DNA of 64,000 bases from Oscillospiraceae bacterium (GCA_014799385.1 JAAVIC010000013.1:99282-163281), one strand, 5' to 3'; positions 45,425 through 54,070 are shown, numbered from the stretch's first letter. Numbers and translations: made by a program. Notes: a model not told the origin generated them from the letters alone.

Positions 45425-46279
45425 TTGAAAATCATATGCTTGATTGATGATACGGCGGTGAATGAAAACCTCTATGCCGAGGAGGGAATGTCGCTGTTTG
45501 TCGAGTTTAACGGTCGTAATTACATCATTGACGCGGGGCTTACGGGCAAGGCGGTGGACAACGCGCGCCGAATGAAACTACCGATTGACGATATAAGCGC
45601 GGTGTTTTTGACGCATAACTCCCTCGCGCATACGGGCGGAATCGACAGAATAATGCATATGAACCCCAACGCGGAAATCTATCTGCGCGCGGGAGCAAAA
45701 CAAGAGGTGTTCCGCAAGAACGGTCTGTTCAAGTCTGCCGCCGGACAGGGAAAGGGCTTTTTCCGTAAATACGCGAAGAACTTGATTTTGTTCAACAGCT
45801 TTTCCGAGGTGTGCGAGGGGTTCTATCTCGCAAGCTGCGAGAAGTTTGACGAGAAAATGATTAATCCCGACCGTGGATATTTCGTGAATAATCCCGATGA
45901 GAAAAAGCCTGTGCCGTTTGATTTTTCGGACGAGAGCTTTGCGGTGATCTTCCCGAAAAAGCGCAAGGCGGACGGGTTGATTTTGATTGGCGGCTGCTTC
46001 CATTGCGGAGCGGCGAATATGCTTGATACCGTGGAGGAGCGTTGGCACGGAATCCCGATTCTGGCGGTTATCGGCGGATTCCATCTGACGGGGAGCAATC
46101 CCAAGTCGCTGGGCGTTCCAGCGGAGTATGTCACCGCAACTGCGAGGGCATTGAAGCTCTCGGGCGCGGAGAAAATCTACGCGTGCCACTGCACGGGGTT
46201 CAAGGGCTTTGATACGCTGGACGAGGTTCTCGGCGACAGGATTCTCTACCTCGGCGGCGGGGAGGCATTGGAATTCTAA
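45425..46279 (+). CDS. Metallo-beta-lactamase-fold protein with altered metal motif
   Basis: About 284 residues from a TTG start with AAGGAGTGG upstream. Resembles the MBL subgroup near 7,8-dihydropterin-6-methyl-4-(beta-D-ribofuranosyl)aminobenzene-5'-phosphate synthase (IIDAGLTGKAVDNARRM, GGFHLTG, YACHCTGFKG). The usual HxHxDH reads THNSLAHTGG: first and last His remain but the middle His and Asp are replaced by Ser and Ala. Other members of that subgroup also show HNHxDH, so metal binding here may be impaired or altered. Confidence 0.82.
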   Translation: MKIICLIDDTAVNENLYAEEGMSLFVEFNGRNYIIDAGLTGKAVDNARRMKLPIDDISAVFLTHNSLAHTGGIDRIMHMNPNAEIYLRAGAKQEVFRKNGLFKSAAGQGKGFFRKYAKNLILFNSFSEVCEGFYLASCEKFDEKMINPDRGYFVNNPDEKKPVPFDFSDESFAVIFPKKRKADGLILIGGCFHCGAANMLDTVEERWHGIPILAVIGGFHLTGSNPKSLGVPAEYVTATARALKLSGAEKIYACHCTGFKGFDTLDEVLGDRILYLGGGEALEF

Positions 46280-46293
46280 TAAAAACGAAAAAG

Positions 46294-46324
46294 AAAAGCG
46301 GACCGATTTTTCAGTCCGCTTTTT
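46294..46324 (+). terminator. Terminator, convergent with the M23 gene
   Basis: AAAAGCGGAC / GTCCGCTTTTT stem with a 10-nt loop; an A tract on the left makes it usable in both directions. Confidence 0.85.
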
Positions 46325-46356
46325 GTTATTTCACCAGAATTTTACAGCAATTTCAA

Positions 46357-47478
46357 TCAACTCGGAAGTTTTCCGTTGCTGATTACATAAATGGGATTGT
46401 AATAAGTTACGCCTGAATAAGTGGTCTTATTTCCAGAGAATGCCGAAGCATATCCATAGTATGCGCCGTTAGACCAAAGTTTGTCTGTTATGGCAAAATG
46501 CAAGTGTACTGTTCCGTTTGCGCTGCTTCCGGACTTTCCGATGACACCGATTTTAGAACCAGCACTAACCTTATCCCCTGCTTTTACGCAGTAAGAATTT
46601 AAATGCGCATAAAAGCTGTAAACCGTTTTTCCGCTTATTGTGTGCTGAATTATAGCGTAATTACCGTTTGCACCGTTATAACCAACACTCTTTACCGTTC
46701 CGGAGGTTATGCTGTAAATATTTTTGTCGTTTCTGTAACCATAATCCACACCAATGTGGTAGCGACGGTTTGTCGGCATATAATTAACTGCTTTGCCCCA
46801 TGTGGTATATGATGTTGTGGGGTTATTCATGGGCAAACGGAACGATACTGAAGTACTGTTATTGGTATTGCTGCTATTACCGCTATTTGTGCCGTTGCAG
46901 TATTTATTGTAATTCGTTTTAGAAACCCACGCGAGTCTCCAACCACCGGACACGCTGTACATGATTTGGCAGTAGTCTCCGGAGGTGCTTATCAGATACA
47001 CGGTATCGCCTTTTTCAACATATGTAGTTTTAGTGGCAGATGCGCCAGCTCTTTTGGAGGTGTAGACAGTTCCGGTAGCAGTGGTCTTGGTATGTTTTGC
47101 ATTATTAGAGGTGATTGCACTTAAAGGAATGTATGCCATTGCACGCTTGGATCCGATTGGATATGACACATAAGCATAATATTTACCATCGACGTTTTTG
47201 CCGATCTTGTTAACATACAATTCGTCGGAACCGGAAATATAGGCTGTTTTGGAAGCACCGTATGTAACGCTTCCTCTTGTTTTAAGCATGTTTGATGTGT
47301 AGCAGACCGTGTTGGAGGTTTTGATCGTATAAACCTTCATAATCTTGCTTGAGTTAATCTGCGAAAAAGCAGAAGTCGATGCAGCTGAAGCAGGGATTGA
47401 CAATAATGACAGCGCTATTATAGCAACCATCAATGCTCCTAAGATTCGCCAAATTGATATTTTTTTACAATTTGTCAT
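46357..47478 (-). CDS. Secreted M23 (lysostaphin-type) peptidase with SH3-like repeats
   Basis: 373 residues. Signal peptide (helix about 10-30, cleavage after ASA). Two SH3-like segments (about 45-190), an N/S/T-rich linker, then the M23 zinc domain with ligands in YHIGVDYG and VHLHF. Hydrolyses peptidoglycan cross-bridges. ATAGGAGG box. It carries many Y/N/S/T residues, typical of secreted Gram-positive enzymes. Confidence 0.93.
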   Translation of the reverse strand: MTNCKKISIWRILGALMVAIIALSLLSIPASAASTSAFSQINSSKIMKVYTIKTSNTVCYTSNMLKTRGSVTYGASKTAYISGSDELYVNKIGKNVDGKYYAYVSYPIGSKRAMAYIPLSAITSNNAKHTKTTATGTVYTSKRAGASATKTTYVEKGDTVYLISTSGDYCQIMYSVSGGWRLAWVSKTNYNKYCNGTNSGNSSNTNNSTSVSFRLPMNNPTTSYTTWGKAVNYMPTNRRYHIGVDYGYRNDKNIYSITSGTVKSVGYNGANGNYAIIQHTISGKTVYSFYAHLNSYCVKAGDKVSAGSKIGVIGKSGSSANGTVHLHFAITDKLWSNGAYYGYASAFSGNKTTYSGVTYYNPIYVISNGKLPS

Positions 47479-47542
47479 AATAAATTCCTCCTATTTCCTT
47501 AAAAAATGATTTAGCCAAATGAATTTTCATTTAACTAATTCA

Positions 47543-47571
47543 ATTATAAGTTAAATTAATAAAAAAGTCAA
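47543..47571 (-). promoter_or_regulatory. Promoter of the M23 peptidase gene
   Basis: On the minus strand, TTGACT (47571-47566), 17 bp, TATAAT (47548-47543). An AAATGAATTTTCATTT inverted repeat (about 47516-47531) lies just downstream and may be an operator. Confidence 0.65.
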
Positions 47572-47670
47572 GCACTTTTATGCAAATTCGTTAATTTATA
47601 TAAACGAATTATGATGTATTTGTCTATTTTTCACATTTTTGATATATAATATCAATGAGGAAGTGGGAAA

Positions 47671-47919
47671 ATGGCGACTTATTACGAAAATCTGCGGGTG
47701 ATTCGCGAGGACAGGGGCTATACTCAAAGGCAAATCGCGGAGGTTCTTGAAACCACTCAGCAATATTATTCCGATTATGAAAACGGCAAGCGCGAAATTC
47801 CCATCAGGGTTTACATTGTCTTGTCCAGGTTTTATAATGTAAGCATTGATTATCTCGCCGGCGAGATTGACGATCCCACGGCTTACAGTGGGTCGAACGA
47901 AAAAGCGGGTGTCGGATAG
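47671..47919 (+). CDS. XRE-family helix-turn-helix regulator
   Basis: 82 residues, one Cro/CI-type HTH (LRVIREDRGYTQRQIAEVLETTQQYYSDYENGKREIP) and a short tail. GAGGAAGTGGG box. An inverted repeat AATTCGTT/AACGAATT (about 47584-47609) in its leader may be its operator; similar AAACG..CGTTT palindromes sit before the M23 and surface-protein genes. Confidence 0.88.
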   Translation: MATYYENLRVIREDRGYTQRQIAEVLETTQQYYSDYENGKREIPIRVYIVLSRFYNVSIDYLAGEIDDPTAYSGSNEKAGVG

Positions 47920-47948
47920 CGGCACTCTGACCGAAGAACACAAAAAAT

Positions 47949-47976
47949 ACGGGCTGCCATTGAATTGACAGCCCGT
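47949..47976. terminator. Bidirectional terminator
   Basis: ACGGGCTG / CAGCCCGT stem with TTTGTTTA to the right, between two convergent genes. Confidence 0.8.
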
Positions 47977-47996
47977 TTGTTTATCATAGGGAAAAA

Positions 47997-48536
47997 TTAC
48001 TTTCTCTTGCGTGCGATTACCATAGCCGCGCCCGCGAGAGCAACAGTTCCCGCCAGAACAGCGATTCCGCCGACGCCTGTATCGGAGTTGTCGGAGCTGC
48101 CGGGAGTGGTGGGAGTAGGCTCGGTAGTTCCGGGTTCGGTGGGGAGTTCAAAACCAATATCGGGAGTGAACTCGGTATTTTCGTCAAATATGCCGGGAAT
48201 ATTCTCTTCGGCGTATGCCTTTTCCGCTTCGTTCAGTGTGTCCTTCATATCGGCGATTTCTTGAATCGGTTCAACCAACTCCAAAATTGCGGCAAAGATT
48301 CCCAAAGCCTCTTCGAGAGCGGCTTCCTGCTGATCCTCGGGGAGCGCGGAAATGTCCTCGCCGTACTTGGCGGTCAAATCCTCGGACTGTTTTTTGAGAT
48401 CTTCAATCTTTGACGCAAGATCGTCAACCTTTGCTTTGAAATCCGCGTTGATCTCGTCATCTGCGAATGCTGTAACTGCTGTACCCGTCATCATAACAGC
48501 CGCCAGAGCAGCCGCGCTTATTTTTCTGAGATTCAT
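47997..48536 (-). CDS. Secreted coiled-coil protein with C-terminal surface anchor
   Basis: 179 residues. Signal peptide (cleavage about AFA-DD), acidic helical segment (about 25-125), P/T/E-rich linker, then NSDTG, a hydrophobic helix and a KRK tail. That is a cell-wall sorting-type signal of the xxxTG class rather than LPxTG, so a dedicated sortase would be expected elsewhere. ATG at 48536 with AAAGGAG. An AAACGGATTTTCGTTT palindrome lies upstream (48563-48578). Confidence 0.8.
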   Translation of the reverse strand: MNLRKISAAALAAVMMTGTAVTAFADDEINADFKAKVDDLASKIEDLKKQSEDLTAKYGEDISALPEDQQEAALEEALGIFAAILELVEPIQEIADMKDTLNEAEKAYAEENIPGIFDENTEFTPDIGFELPTEPGTTEPTPTTPGSSDNSDTGVGGIAVLAGTVALAGAAMVIARKRK

Positions 48537-48680
48537 AATCAATTCTCCTTTTCATATGTATCAGCAAACGGATTTTCGTTTACTTAGATTTATTATACAA
48601 TAAATCGGTATGATAGTCAATAGAATGTATGGATTTTCGTCAATATGCACAAATTGGTAATTGTATAATTGGTAATTTAT

Positions 48681-48708
48681 ACGGACTGTCAAGGAGTTGA
48701 CAGTCCGT
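48681..48708 (-). terminator. Terminator downstream of the BspA-like gene
   Basis: ACGGACTGTCAA / TTGACAGTCCGT, 12-bp perfect stem with a 4-nt loop, 37 bp beyond the gene's stop. Confidence 0.75.
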
Positions 48709-48744
48709 TTTGGTGTTTATGAGGATTTAAGCACCGCGTTAAAA

Positions 48745-49901
48745 TTACGCAAGACCCACAACCATCTTGAGGACTTGTGTAGCGTCCCTTGCGGAGGGTG
48801 TTTTGCCGCCGGTGAGCAGAGCATTTTTCAGAGAGTTGCCCTCGAACTCGGCTAGACCGACAACGTATTTCAAAATTGCGGTCGCATCTCTTGCGCTCAC
48901 CTTGCCGTCGCCGTCAACATCGCCCAATATGTCCGTTTCGGATTTGTAGATGACATTTTGATTGGTAGCTACATTCGAATCGAAGTGCATAATAATATTA
49001 TTTTTCGTACAGTAATCAATAGCGGATTCGGTTTTATTGTTCCAGAAATCAATACCTACCTTAATTTTGCTGAACTGCTCTTTGCTTTCGGCATAATAAA
49101 TCTCAAGATTGGAGCAATTTTCAAATACTCCGTATCCCCAAGATGTAACACTTGTTGTCATCATAACAGAATTAAGAGATGTGCAGTCTTTGAAAGCATC
49201 CATACCAATTGAGGTCACGCTGTTGGGAATAGTTATGTTTTTAAGGCTTGTGCAGCCCGTGAAAGAACCACCGCCAATTGATGTCACGTTGTTGCCAAGA
49301 GTTACGTTTTTAAGGTTTGTGCAGCCCTCGAAAGCCTTACCGGAAATAGAAGTCACAACGTTTGGAATATTAATGCTTGTAAGGCTTGTACAGTTTTGGA
49401 AAGTACCAATATTAATTGAGGTTATCCTGTCACCAAAAGTTACATTTGTAAGACTTGAGCAGCCTTCGAAAACAAATGTACCCATCTCAGTAACACCGTT
49501 GCCGATAGTTACGCTTGTAAGGCTTGTGCAGCCCTCGAAAGCCCAATTGTTAATTAAGGTAACACTGTCAGGAATATTTACGCTTTTAAGGCTTTGGCAG
49601 TTGACAAAAGCACTATATAGTCAATTTCGGTCACGCTGTTGGGGATAGTTACGCTTGTAAGGCTTGTACAGCCATAGAAAGCATCCATACCAATTGAGGT
49701 CACGCTGTCGGGGATAGTTACATCTGTTACATCTTCAGACGCGCTGACTAATACGCCATCTTCAATACACAAGCCGTTTTCATCATACTCATAAGCGCTT
49801 GCCGTCACGCTCATAACATCGGGCAATACCTCCGTAATAGGTGCCGTAACCGCCAGAATTGCCGCCGCTGTAATAGCCGCTGTCATTTTCTTAAAGTTCA
49901 T
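48745..49901 (-). pseudogene. BspA-like leucine-rich-repeat surface protein with type I dockerin, frameshifted
   Basis: The gene starts at 49901 with a signal peptide and then LRR_5/BspA repeats (VTIPDSVTSIGMDAFYGCTSLTS). At a TATATA run (49614-49619) the frame breaks: removing two bases there restores continuous repeats (YSAFVNCQSLKSVNIPDSV and onward) into the second frame, which continues to 48745 with six more repeats and a C-terminal dockerin (DVDGDGKVSARDATAILKYV and SARDATQVLKMVV). As written, translation stops about 107 residues in. It could be a true pseudogene, phase variation, or a sequencing error. The dockerin suggests a cohesin scaffold in this organism. Confidence 0.85.
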
Positions 49902-49954
49902 AATTTGTTCTCCATGTGTTTGTAGAATTTGGCATTTTTCAACACCTTACCAAT

Positions 49955-49983
49955 ATTATACCATTATTGATGTGGCTTGTCAA
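49955..49983 (-). promoter_or_regulatory. Promoter of the BspA-like gene
   Basis: On the minus strand, TTGACA (49983-49978), 17 bp ending AATGG, TATAAT (49960-49955). Confidence 0.75.
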
Positions 49984-50098
49984 TACATATTTTCAAAGTT
50001 CTTATAAAAAACACAACTTTTGATATTTTTTTACAATATCTAACGATGATTTTCTATTTCGCTTGAATGGTTTATACTATATCTAAAGGAGTGATTTT

Positions 50099-50428
50099 AT
50101 GAACAACGACAATATAGAGGTAGGTAAAAGGATACACGACACGCGAAAATGCAGAGGTTACACACGGGAAAAGCTCTCGGAGCTTGCGGACGTTTCCGTG
50201 CAGTTTATCGCCGATATAGAAAAAGGTCGGAAATCAATGACTGTTGCCACATTACGAAAAATCGCCGCCGCTTTGAAAGTCACTACCGATTATGTAGTAA
50301 ACGGCTCCGAGCCTTTTGCGGAGAATGCCGGGATAAATACAATGCTCTCCACTTTGTCGCCTTATCACATAAAGCAAGTCGAAAAGCTGATTACCGTATT
50401 CATAGAAACAATTAACGAGGAAGATTAA
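50099..50428 (+). CDS. XRE-family helix-turn-helix regulator
   Basis: 109 residues. HTH (IHDTRKCRGYTREKLSELADVSVQFIADIEKGRKSM) plus a helical tail (LSPYHIKQVEKLITVFIETI) seen in Clostridial stand-alone regulators. AAAGGAG box. Target unknown. Confidence 0.88.
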   Translation: MNNDNIEVGKRIHDTRKCRGYTREKLSELADVSVQFIADIEKGRKSMTVATLRKIAAALKVTTDYVVNGSEPFAENAGINTMLSTLSPYHIKQVEKLITVFIETINEED

Positions 50429-50455
50429 TTTTGACAAATTTTTTTCAAAAACCCC

Positions 50456-50515
50456 TTGACAAATCCGAAAAAGGGGTGTATAATATAATCAAACAGTTGA
50501 ACAGTTGTTCAACTG
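50456..50515 (+). promoter_or_regulatory. arsR-cluster promoter with ArsR/SmtB operator
   Basis: TTGACA 50456-50461, 17 bp, TATAAT 50479-50484. Ten bases later a 22-bp perfect palindrome (50494-50515; core TGAACAGTTGTTCA) matches the 12-2-12 operator type bound by SmtB/CadC-class repressors. Repression would occur by blocking promoter clearance. Confidence 0.82.
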
Positions 50516-50564
50516 ATGAACCATACAGGCGGTGAAAATCACCGAAATGCGAACAGGAGTGCTT

Positions 50565-50921
50565 ATGGTAAACGATATTCCGCATTGCGAATATATGCAT
50601 GCTCACCCGGATTCTATCGAGAAAATCAAGTCGCTTATGCCCGATGAGGACGTGCTGATTGACTTGGCAGAGCTTTTCAAGGTGTTCGGGGATTCCACGC
50701 GAATCAAGATTTTAAGCGTGTTGTCGGGCGGGGAGTTGTGCGTGTGTGATATTTCCACCGCCGTGGGAATGACAAACTCCGCCGTTTCACACCAGTTGAA
50801 AATTCTCAAGAACGCGGACTTGGTGCAGTTCCGCCGCGAGGGGAAAACGGTGTTCTACTCCCTCGCGGACGGGCACGTGAACACCATTCTCAAACAGGGT
50901 TTGGAGCACGTCAACGAATAA
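50565..50921 (+). CDS. ArsR/SmtB-family metal-sensing repressor
   Basis: 118 residues. Winged HTH with ELCVCDISTAVGMTNSAVSHQLKILKNADLV. The CVC motif in the alpha-3 region is the metal-binding signature of CadC/ArsR/CmtR-type sensors; a histidine-rich N-terminus (HCEYMHAH) may add ligands. It presumably represses the whole cluster from the palindrome at 50494. ATG at 50565 with CAGGAG; an upstream in-frame GTG at 50532 lacks a box. Confidence 0.9.
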   Translation: MVNDIPHCEYMHAHPDSIEKIKSLMPDEDVLIDLAELFKVFGDSTRIKILSVLSGGELCVCDISTAVGMTNSAVSHQLKILKNADLVQFRREGKTVFYSLADGHVNTILKQGLEHVNE

Positions 50922-50954
50922 TTCCGCTTTTTTTAAGATAAGGAGATGATTTAA

Positions 50955-51563
50955 TTGGACTTCTGGAGCAAAATCGCGGGAGTGTATGACATCGCTGAGC
51001 GGCTGAACGACAAGGTTTACCGCAAGATGTGCGAAATAACGACCGAGCTTACGCCGTTTGGAGCGAGGGTTCTGGACTGCGCGGCGGGTACGGGGGAGCT
51101 GTCGATTGCGGCGGCGCGAAAGGCTGAGAGCGTTCTGTGTACGGATTATTCCGAGAAGATGCTGGACGTTGCGCGGAGAAAGGTTCATAAGGGATTTTTC
51201 GACAACATTTCGTTTGAACGGAGAAACATCTTTAGTTTGGACGACCCGAACGAAACCTATGACGTTGTAATTGCGGGGAACGTCCTGCATTTACTGGAGA
51301 ATCCCGAAAAAGCCGTGAGGGAGCTTTGCCGCGTTACCAAAAAGGGCGGAAAAATCCTGCTTCCGACTTTTATGACGCGGAATAAGTCCGATATTTCGCG
51401 GCTGCTGCTTAAGGTATACGGCAAGCTCGGATTCTCGCCGTCTACCGAATACACACCGAAAAGCTATGTGGAAATGCTGAAAAGCTGTAATCTCGGCAAG
51501 GTGAAATTCAAAACAATAAAGGGCAGAATCCCGTGTTGTTACGCGGTTATTACTAAAGAATAG
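50955..51563 (+). CDS. SAM-dependent methyltransferase
   Basis: 202 residues. Class I fold with RVLDCAAGTGELSIAA, YDVVIAGNVLHLLENPE and KKGGKILLPTF. Small-molecule or lipid type; in an ArsR cluster, a metal/metalloid-related role is conceivable but unproven. TTG start, AAGGAGATG box. A fragment of a second copy of its C-terminus lies at 52418. Confidence 0.85.
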   Translation: MDFWSKIAGVYDIAERLNDKVYRKMCEITTELTPFGARVLDCAAGTGELSIAAARKAESVLCTDYSEKMLDVARRKVHKGFFDNISFERRNIFSLDDPNETYDVVIAGNVLHLLENPEKAVRELCRVTKKGGKILLPTFMTRNKSDISRLLLKVYGKLGFSPSTEYTPKSYVEMLKSCNLGKVKFKTIKGRIPCCYAVITKE

Positions 51564-51588
51564 GGGCGTTTTACGGAGGGTTCGACAA

Positions 51589-52392
51589 ATGTATTTAGTG
51601 GAATTTTTTGGATTAAAGATAAAGCCCAAAATAACGAAGGGAAAGGGAATGTGGAATCCGCTGCCGACACACAAGAGAGCCGATGGCATTGCGGTAATTC
51701 GAGATAAAGATGTGAATTTGTTTTTGATACCATCCGATAACGGCTATATTGCGATTGACAGTGGTTATAAAAACAGTTTTTCTGTAGAAAATGGCTTGAA
51801 GATGCTCGGTATCAAGCCGGAAAGCGTAAAAGCGGTTTTTTTAACTCATCTCGATATTGACCACGCAGGTGGCGTAGACGCAAAATCTAAAGATGTATTT
51901 CCGAATGCGCAAGTTTGGCTTGGCGCGGAAGAAGAAAAGTACTTAAATGGTCAATATGCCCGAAAGAAAATAATCGGTTTGCGGTGTAAAAGTCCAATAA
52001 CATTGAGAAGCGATTATGTTTCTATTTACGGTATTGAAGAAGTGACAATAGACGGAATAACAATTGGTATCGTGCCTTGTTACGGACACACAAAAGGGCA
52101 CATAGCCTACCGTTTCAACAATATTTTGTTTTCAGGCGACTGCATTATCTCCGACGGAAATAATGGATATATGTTTTATGACTTTTGGAATGCTGACAGC
52201 AATCAACTTCACGAAAGTTTGAAAGCGTTAAAGGAATATTGCGAAACAAACGGTGTGGAAGAAATAGTTACTTCTCATTCGGGTACGCTGAAAACAGTGC
52301 AAGCGTTCGACGGAATAAACGAAAAGATAAATTGGCGGAAAAAAGGTTTTGTCTTTAACAAAAATGCGCCCTATAACGCTTATAAAGAGTAG
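51589..52392 (+). CDS. Metallo-beta-lactamase-fold hydrolase
   Basis: 267 residues. Complete metal motif THLDIDHAGG, plus HTKGH and SGDCI. Substrate unknown (quorum-quenching lactonase or thioesterase-like folds are possible). It carries lower GC than its neighbours, as do the next two genes, suggesting separate acquisition. The box (TTTACGGAGGG) is good. Confidence 0.88.
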   Translation: MYLVEFFGLKIKPKITKGKGMWNPLPTHKRADGIAVIRDKDVNLFLIPSDNGYIAIDSGYKNSFSVENGLKMLGIKPESVKAVFLTHLDIDHAGGVDAKSKDVFPNAQVWLGAEEEKYLNGQYARKKIIGLRCKSPITLRSDYVSIYGIEEVTIDGITIGIVPCYGHTKGHIAYRFNNILFSGDCIISDGNNGYMFYDFWNADSNQLHESLKALKEYCETNGVEEIVTSHSGTLKTVQAFDGINEKINWRKKGFVFNKNAPYNAYKE

Positions 52393-52417
52393 ATGGACAA
52401 ATAATGAACACGTTCTT

Positions 52418-52471
52418 AAAATAATAGGGGGCAGAATTTCGTGTTGCTATATGGTTATAACAAAAGGGTGA
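52418..52471 (+). pseudogene. Remnant of a methyltransferase C-terminus
   Basis: 17 codons plus stop encode KIIGGRISCCYMVITKG, clearly homologous to the C-terminus of the methyltransferase at 50955 (KTIKGRIPCCYAVITKE). DNA similarity stops upstream. It marks the scar of a duplicated or inserted module between the MBL and HXXEE genes. Confidence 0.75.
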
Positions 52472-52478
52472 GGGAACT

Positions 52479-53003
52479 ATGGAAAACTACATATGGCTAT
52501 TCCCGATTATCTTTATATTTCATGATATGGAAGAGGTAATTGGTTTTGGGCTGTGGCTTAAGGGCAACAAGAAAACATTGGGTGAAAAATATCCGCGTAT
52601 TTTGAATACATATAAGAATTTTTCCACCGAAGGGTTTTCTTTGGCTGTTTTTGAAGAATTGGTTTTGTGCATTTTCTTTTCGCTGCTTGCGCTTGTGTCG
52701 GATATAAATGCTTTTCGGTTTTTGTGGCTGGGCGGTTTTATTGGCTGCACGTTGCATTTTATTATCCATATTGGGCAGTCGGCTGTAATGAAACAGTATA
52801 TTCCGGCAACAATCACAAGCGTTATATGTCTTCCCGTAAGCGTGTGGATTATATATAAATGCTTTTTGACAATTCAAGGCGAATGGTGGTATGTTGCCGC
52901 GCTTATTATTGTCGGGATCGTAACGGTCGCGGTGAATTTGAAATTTGCGCAAAAACTGATTGGGTGGTTTACCGTAAAATTCGGACTGAATCCGATTGTG
53001 TGA
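52479..53003 (+). CDS. HXXEE-domain membrane protein
   Basis: 174 residues, about five membrane helices. The defining HXXEE motif appears as FHDMEEVIGFGLWLKGNK near the N-terminus, with a second FSTEGFSLAVFEE and HFIIHIGQS. The family's biochemical role is unknown to me; the motif suggests metal coordination in the membrane. GGTGAGGG box. Confidence 0.85.
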   Translation: MENYIWLFPIIFIFHDMEEVIGFGLWLKGNKKTLGEKYPRILNTYKNFSTEGFSLAVFEELVLCIFFSLLALVSDINAFRFLWLGGFIGCTLHFIIHIGQSAVMKQYIPATITSVICLPVSVWIIYKCFLTIQGEWWYVAALIIVGIVTVAVNLKFAQKLIGWFTVKFGLNPIV

Positions 53004-53072
53004 ATTGAATACCTATACGCTGAAAACGGCGTTAGGTGTACAAATAACAAGAAAGAATGAGAGGTAATCAAA

Positions 53073-53294
53073 ATGAAAAAGACATTCAAGCTAATCGATC
53101 TGGACTGCGCAAATTGCGCCGCTAAGATGGAATCCGCCATCAAGAAGATTGACGGAGTGACCGACGCGTCCGTCAGCTTTATGAGTCAAAAAATGACTAT
53201 CGAGGCGGACGACGCGCGCTTTGACGACATCGTAAAAGAGGCGGTGAAAATCTGCAAAAAGGTAGAGCCGGACTGCGAGATAGTGCTGAAATAA
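53073..53294 (+). CDS. Stand-alone heavy-metal-associated (HMA) domain protein
   Basis: 73 residues, a single ferredoxin-like HMA fold with the metal site LDCANCAAKME. The downstream P-type ATPase has no N-terminal HMA, so this looks like its separately encoded metal-binding domain or chaperone. The CANC variant with Asp before Cys (DCANC) is typical of Zn/Cd/Pb pumps rather than Cu. Good AGAGGTAAT box. Confidence 0.9.
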   Translation: MKKTFKLIDLDCANCAAKMESAIKKIDGVTDASVSFMSQKMTIEADDARFDDIVKEAVKICKKVEPDCEIVLK

Positions 53295-53308
53295 CCAACG
53301 AGATAAAC

Positions 53309-53372
53309 GCAATATCCTTACAGAAATTTGCGTTAAATTAAATTCAACGCCGAATGGGAACTAAAAACATGG
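53309..53372 (+). repeat. 64-nt motif, copy R3
   Basis: GCAATATCCTTACAG ... CAAC ... ATGGGAACTAAAAACATGG, matching R1 and R2 upstream of the AraC gene 45 kb away. Its interior forms GCGTT/AACGC. The final ATG is the likely start of the next gene. It interrupts the HMA-ATPase gene order. Confidence 0.65.
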
Positions 53373-54070
53373 ACAGATATTTACGGGAGACCGTTATGCT
53401 GGATTATTCAAGCAGCGCGATTCAACGTTTGATCGTTTCGAGAAAATGGAATGAATTGCCCGAATTTGAACGAATAAAGGCGATTTATAATTTCGTGCGC
53501 GATGAGATATTGTTTGGGTACAATGTTGACGACAATATTTCCGCATCGCGGGTATTGTCAGACGGATATGGTCAATGCAATACAAAAGGAACGCTGTTTA
53601 TGGCATTGCTGAGAGCCTGCGGAATTCCTTGCAGGATTCACGGATTTACAATCGACAAGAAACTGCAAAAGGGCGCAATGACGGGAATCGTATATAAAAA
53701 CGCTCCTCAAAACGTGTTTCACAGTTGGGTAGAGGTGTTGCATAACGATAAGTGGTTCGAGCTGGAAGCATTTATCTTGGACAAAACATATCTTGAGAAG
53801 TTGCAACAAGCCAACAGTGACTGCACGGGCGCATTTTGCGGATATGGTGTGGCGGTGAGGGATTTCAAAAATCCTGTGGTAGATTTTAACGGAAACAATA
53901 CCTATATACAAAGCGAGGGTATTAATCGGGACTTTGGAGTTTACGACTGTCCCGACGATCTGTTAAGGGAACACAGACAGGAAATTTCCCGAATAAAAGC
54001 ATTTGCTTACAGACATTTGGGAAGACATTTAATGAATCGAAACGTGCGCAAAATCAGGGATTTGAAATAG
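53369..54070 (+). CDS. Transglutaminase-like cysteine peptidase superfamily protein
   Basis: About 233 residues. Catalytic Cys in DGYGQCNTKGTLFMALLRACGIP, His in NVFHSWVEV, and an acidic third position in WFELEAF. Activity (peptidase or cross-linker) unknown. The start is ambiguous: 53354, 53369 or 53396; I prefer 53369 because the bases before it belong to the repeat R3. It probably rode into the metal cluster with R3. Confidence 0.82.
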   Translation: MDRYLRETVMLDYSSSAIQRLIVSRKWNELPEFERIKAIYNFVRDEILFGYNVDDNISASRVLSDGYGQCNTKGTLFMALLRACGIPCRIHGFTIDKKLQKGAMTGIVYKNAPQNVFHSWVEVLHNDKWFELEAFILDKTYLEKLQQANSDCTGAFCGYGVAVRDFKNPVVDFNGNNTYIQSEGINRDFGVYDCPDDLLREHRQEISRIKAFAYRHLGRHLMNRNVRKIRDLK

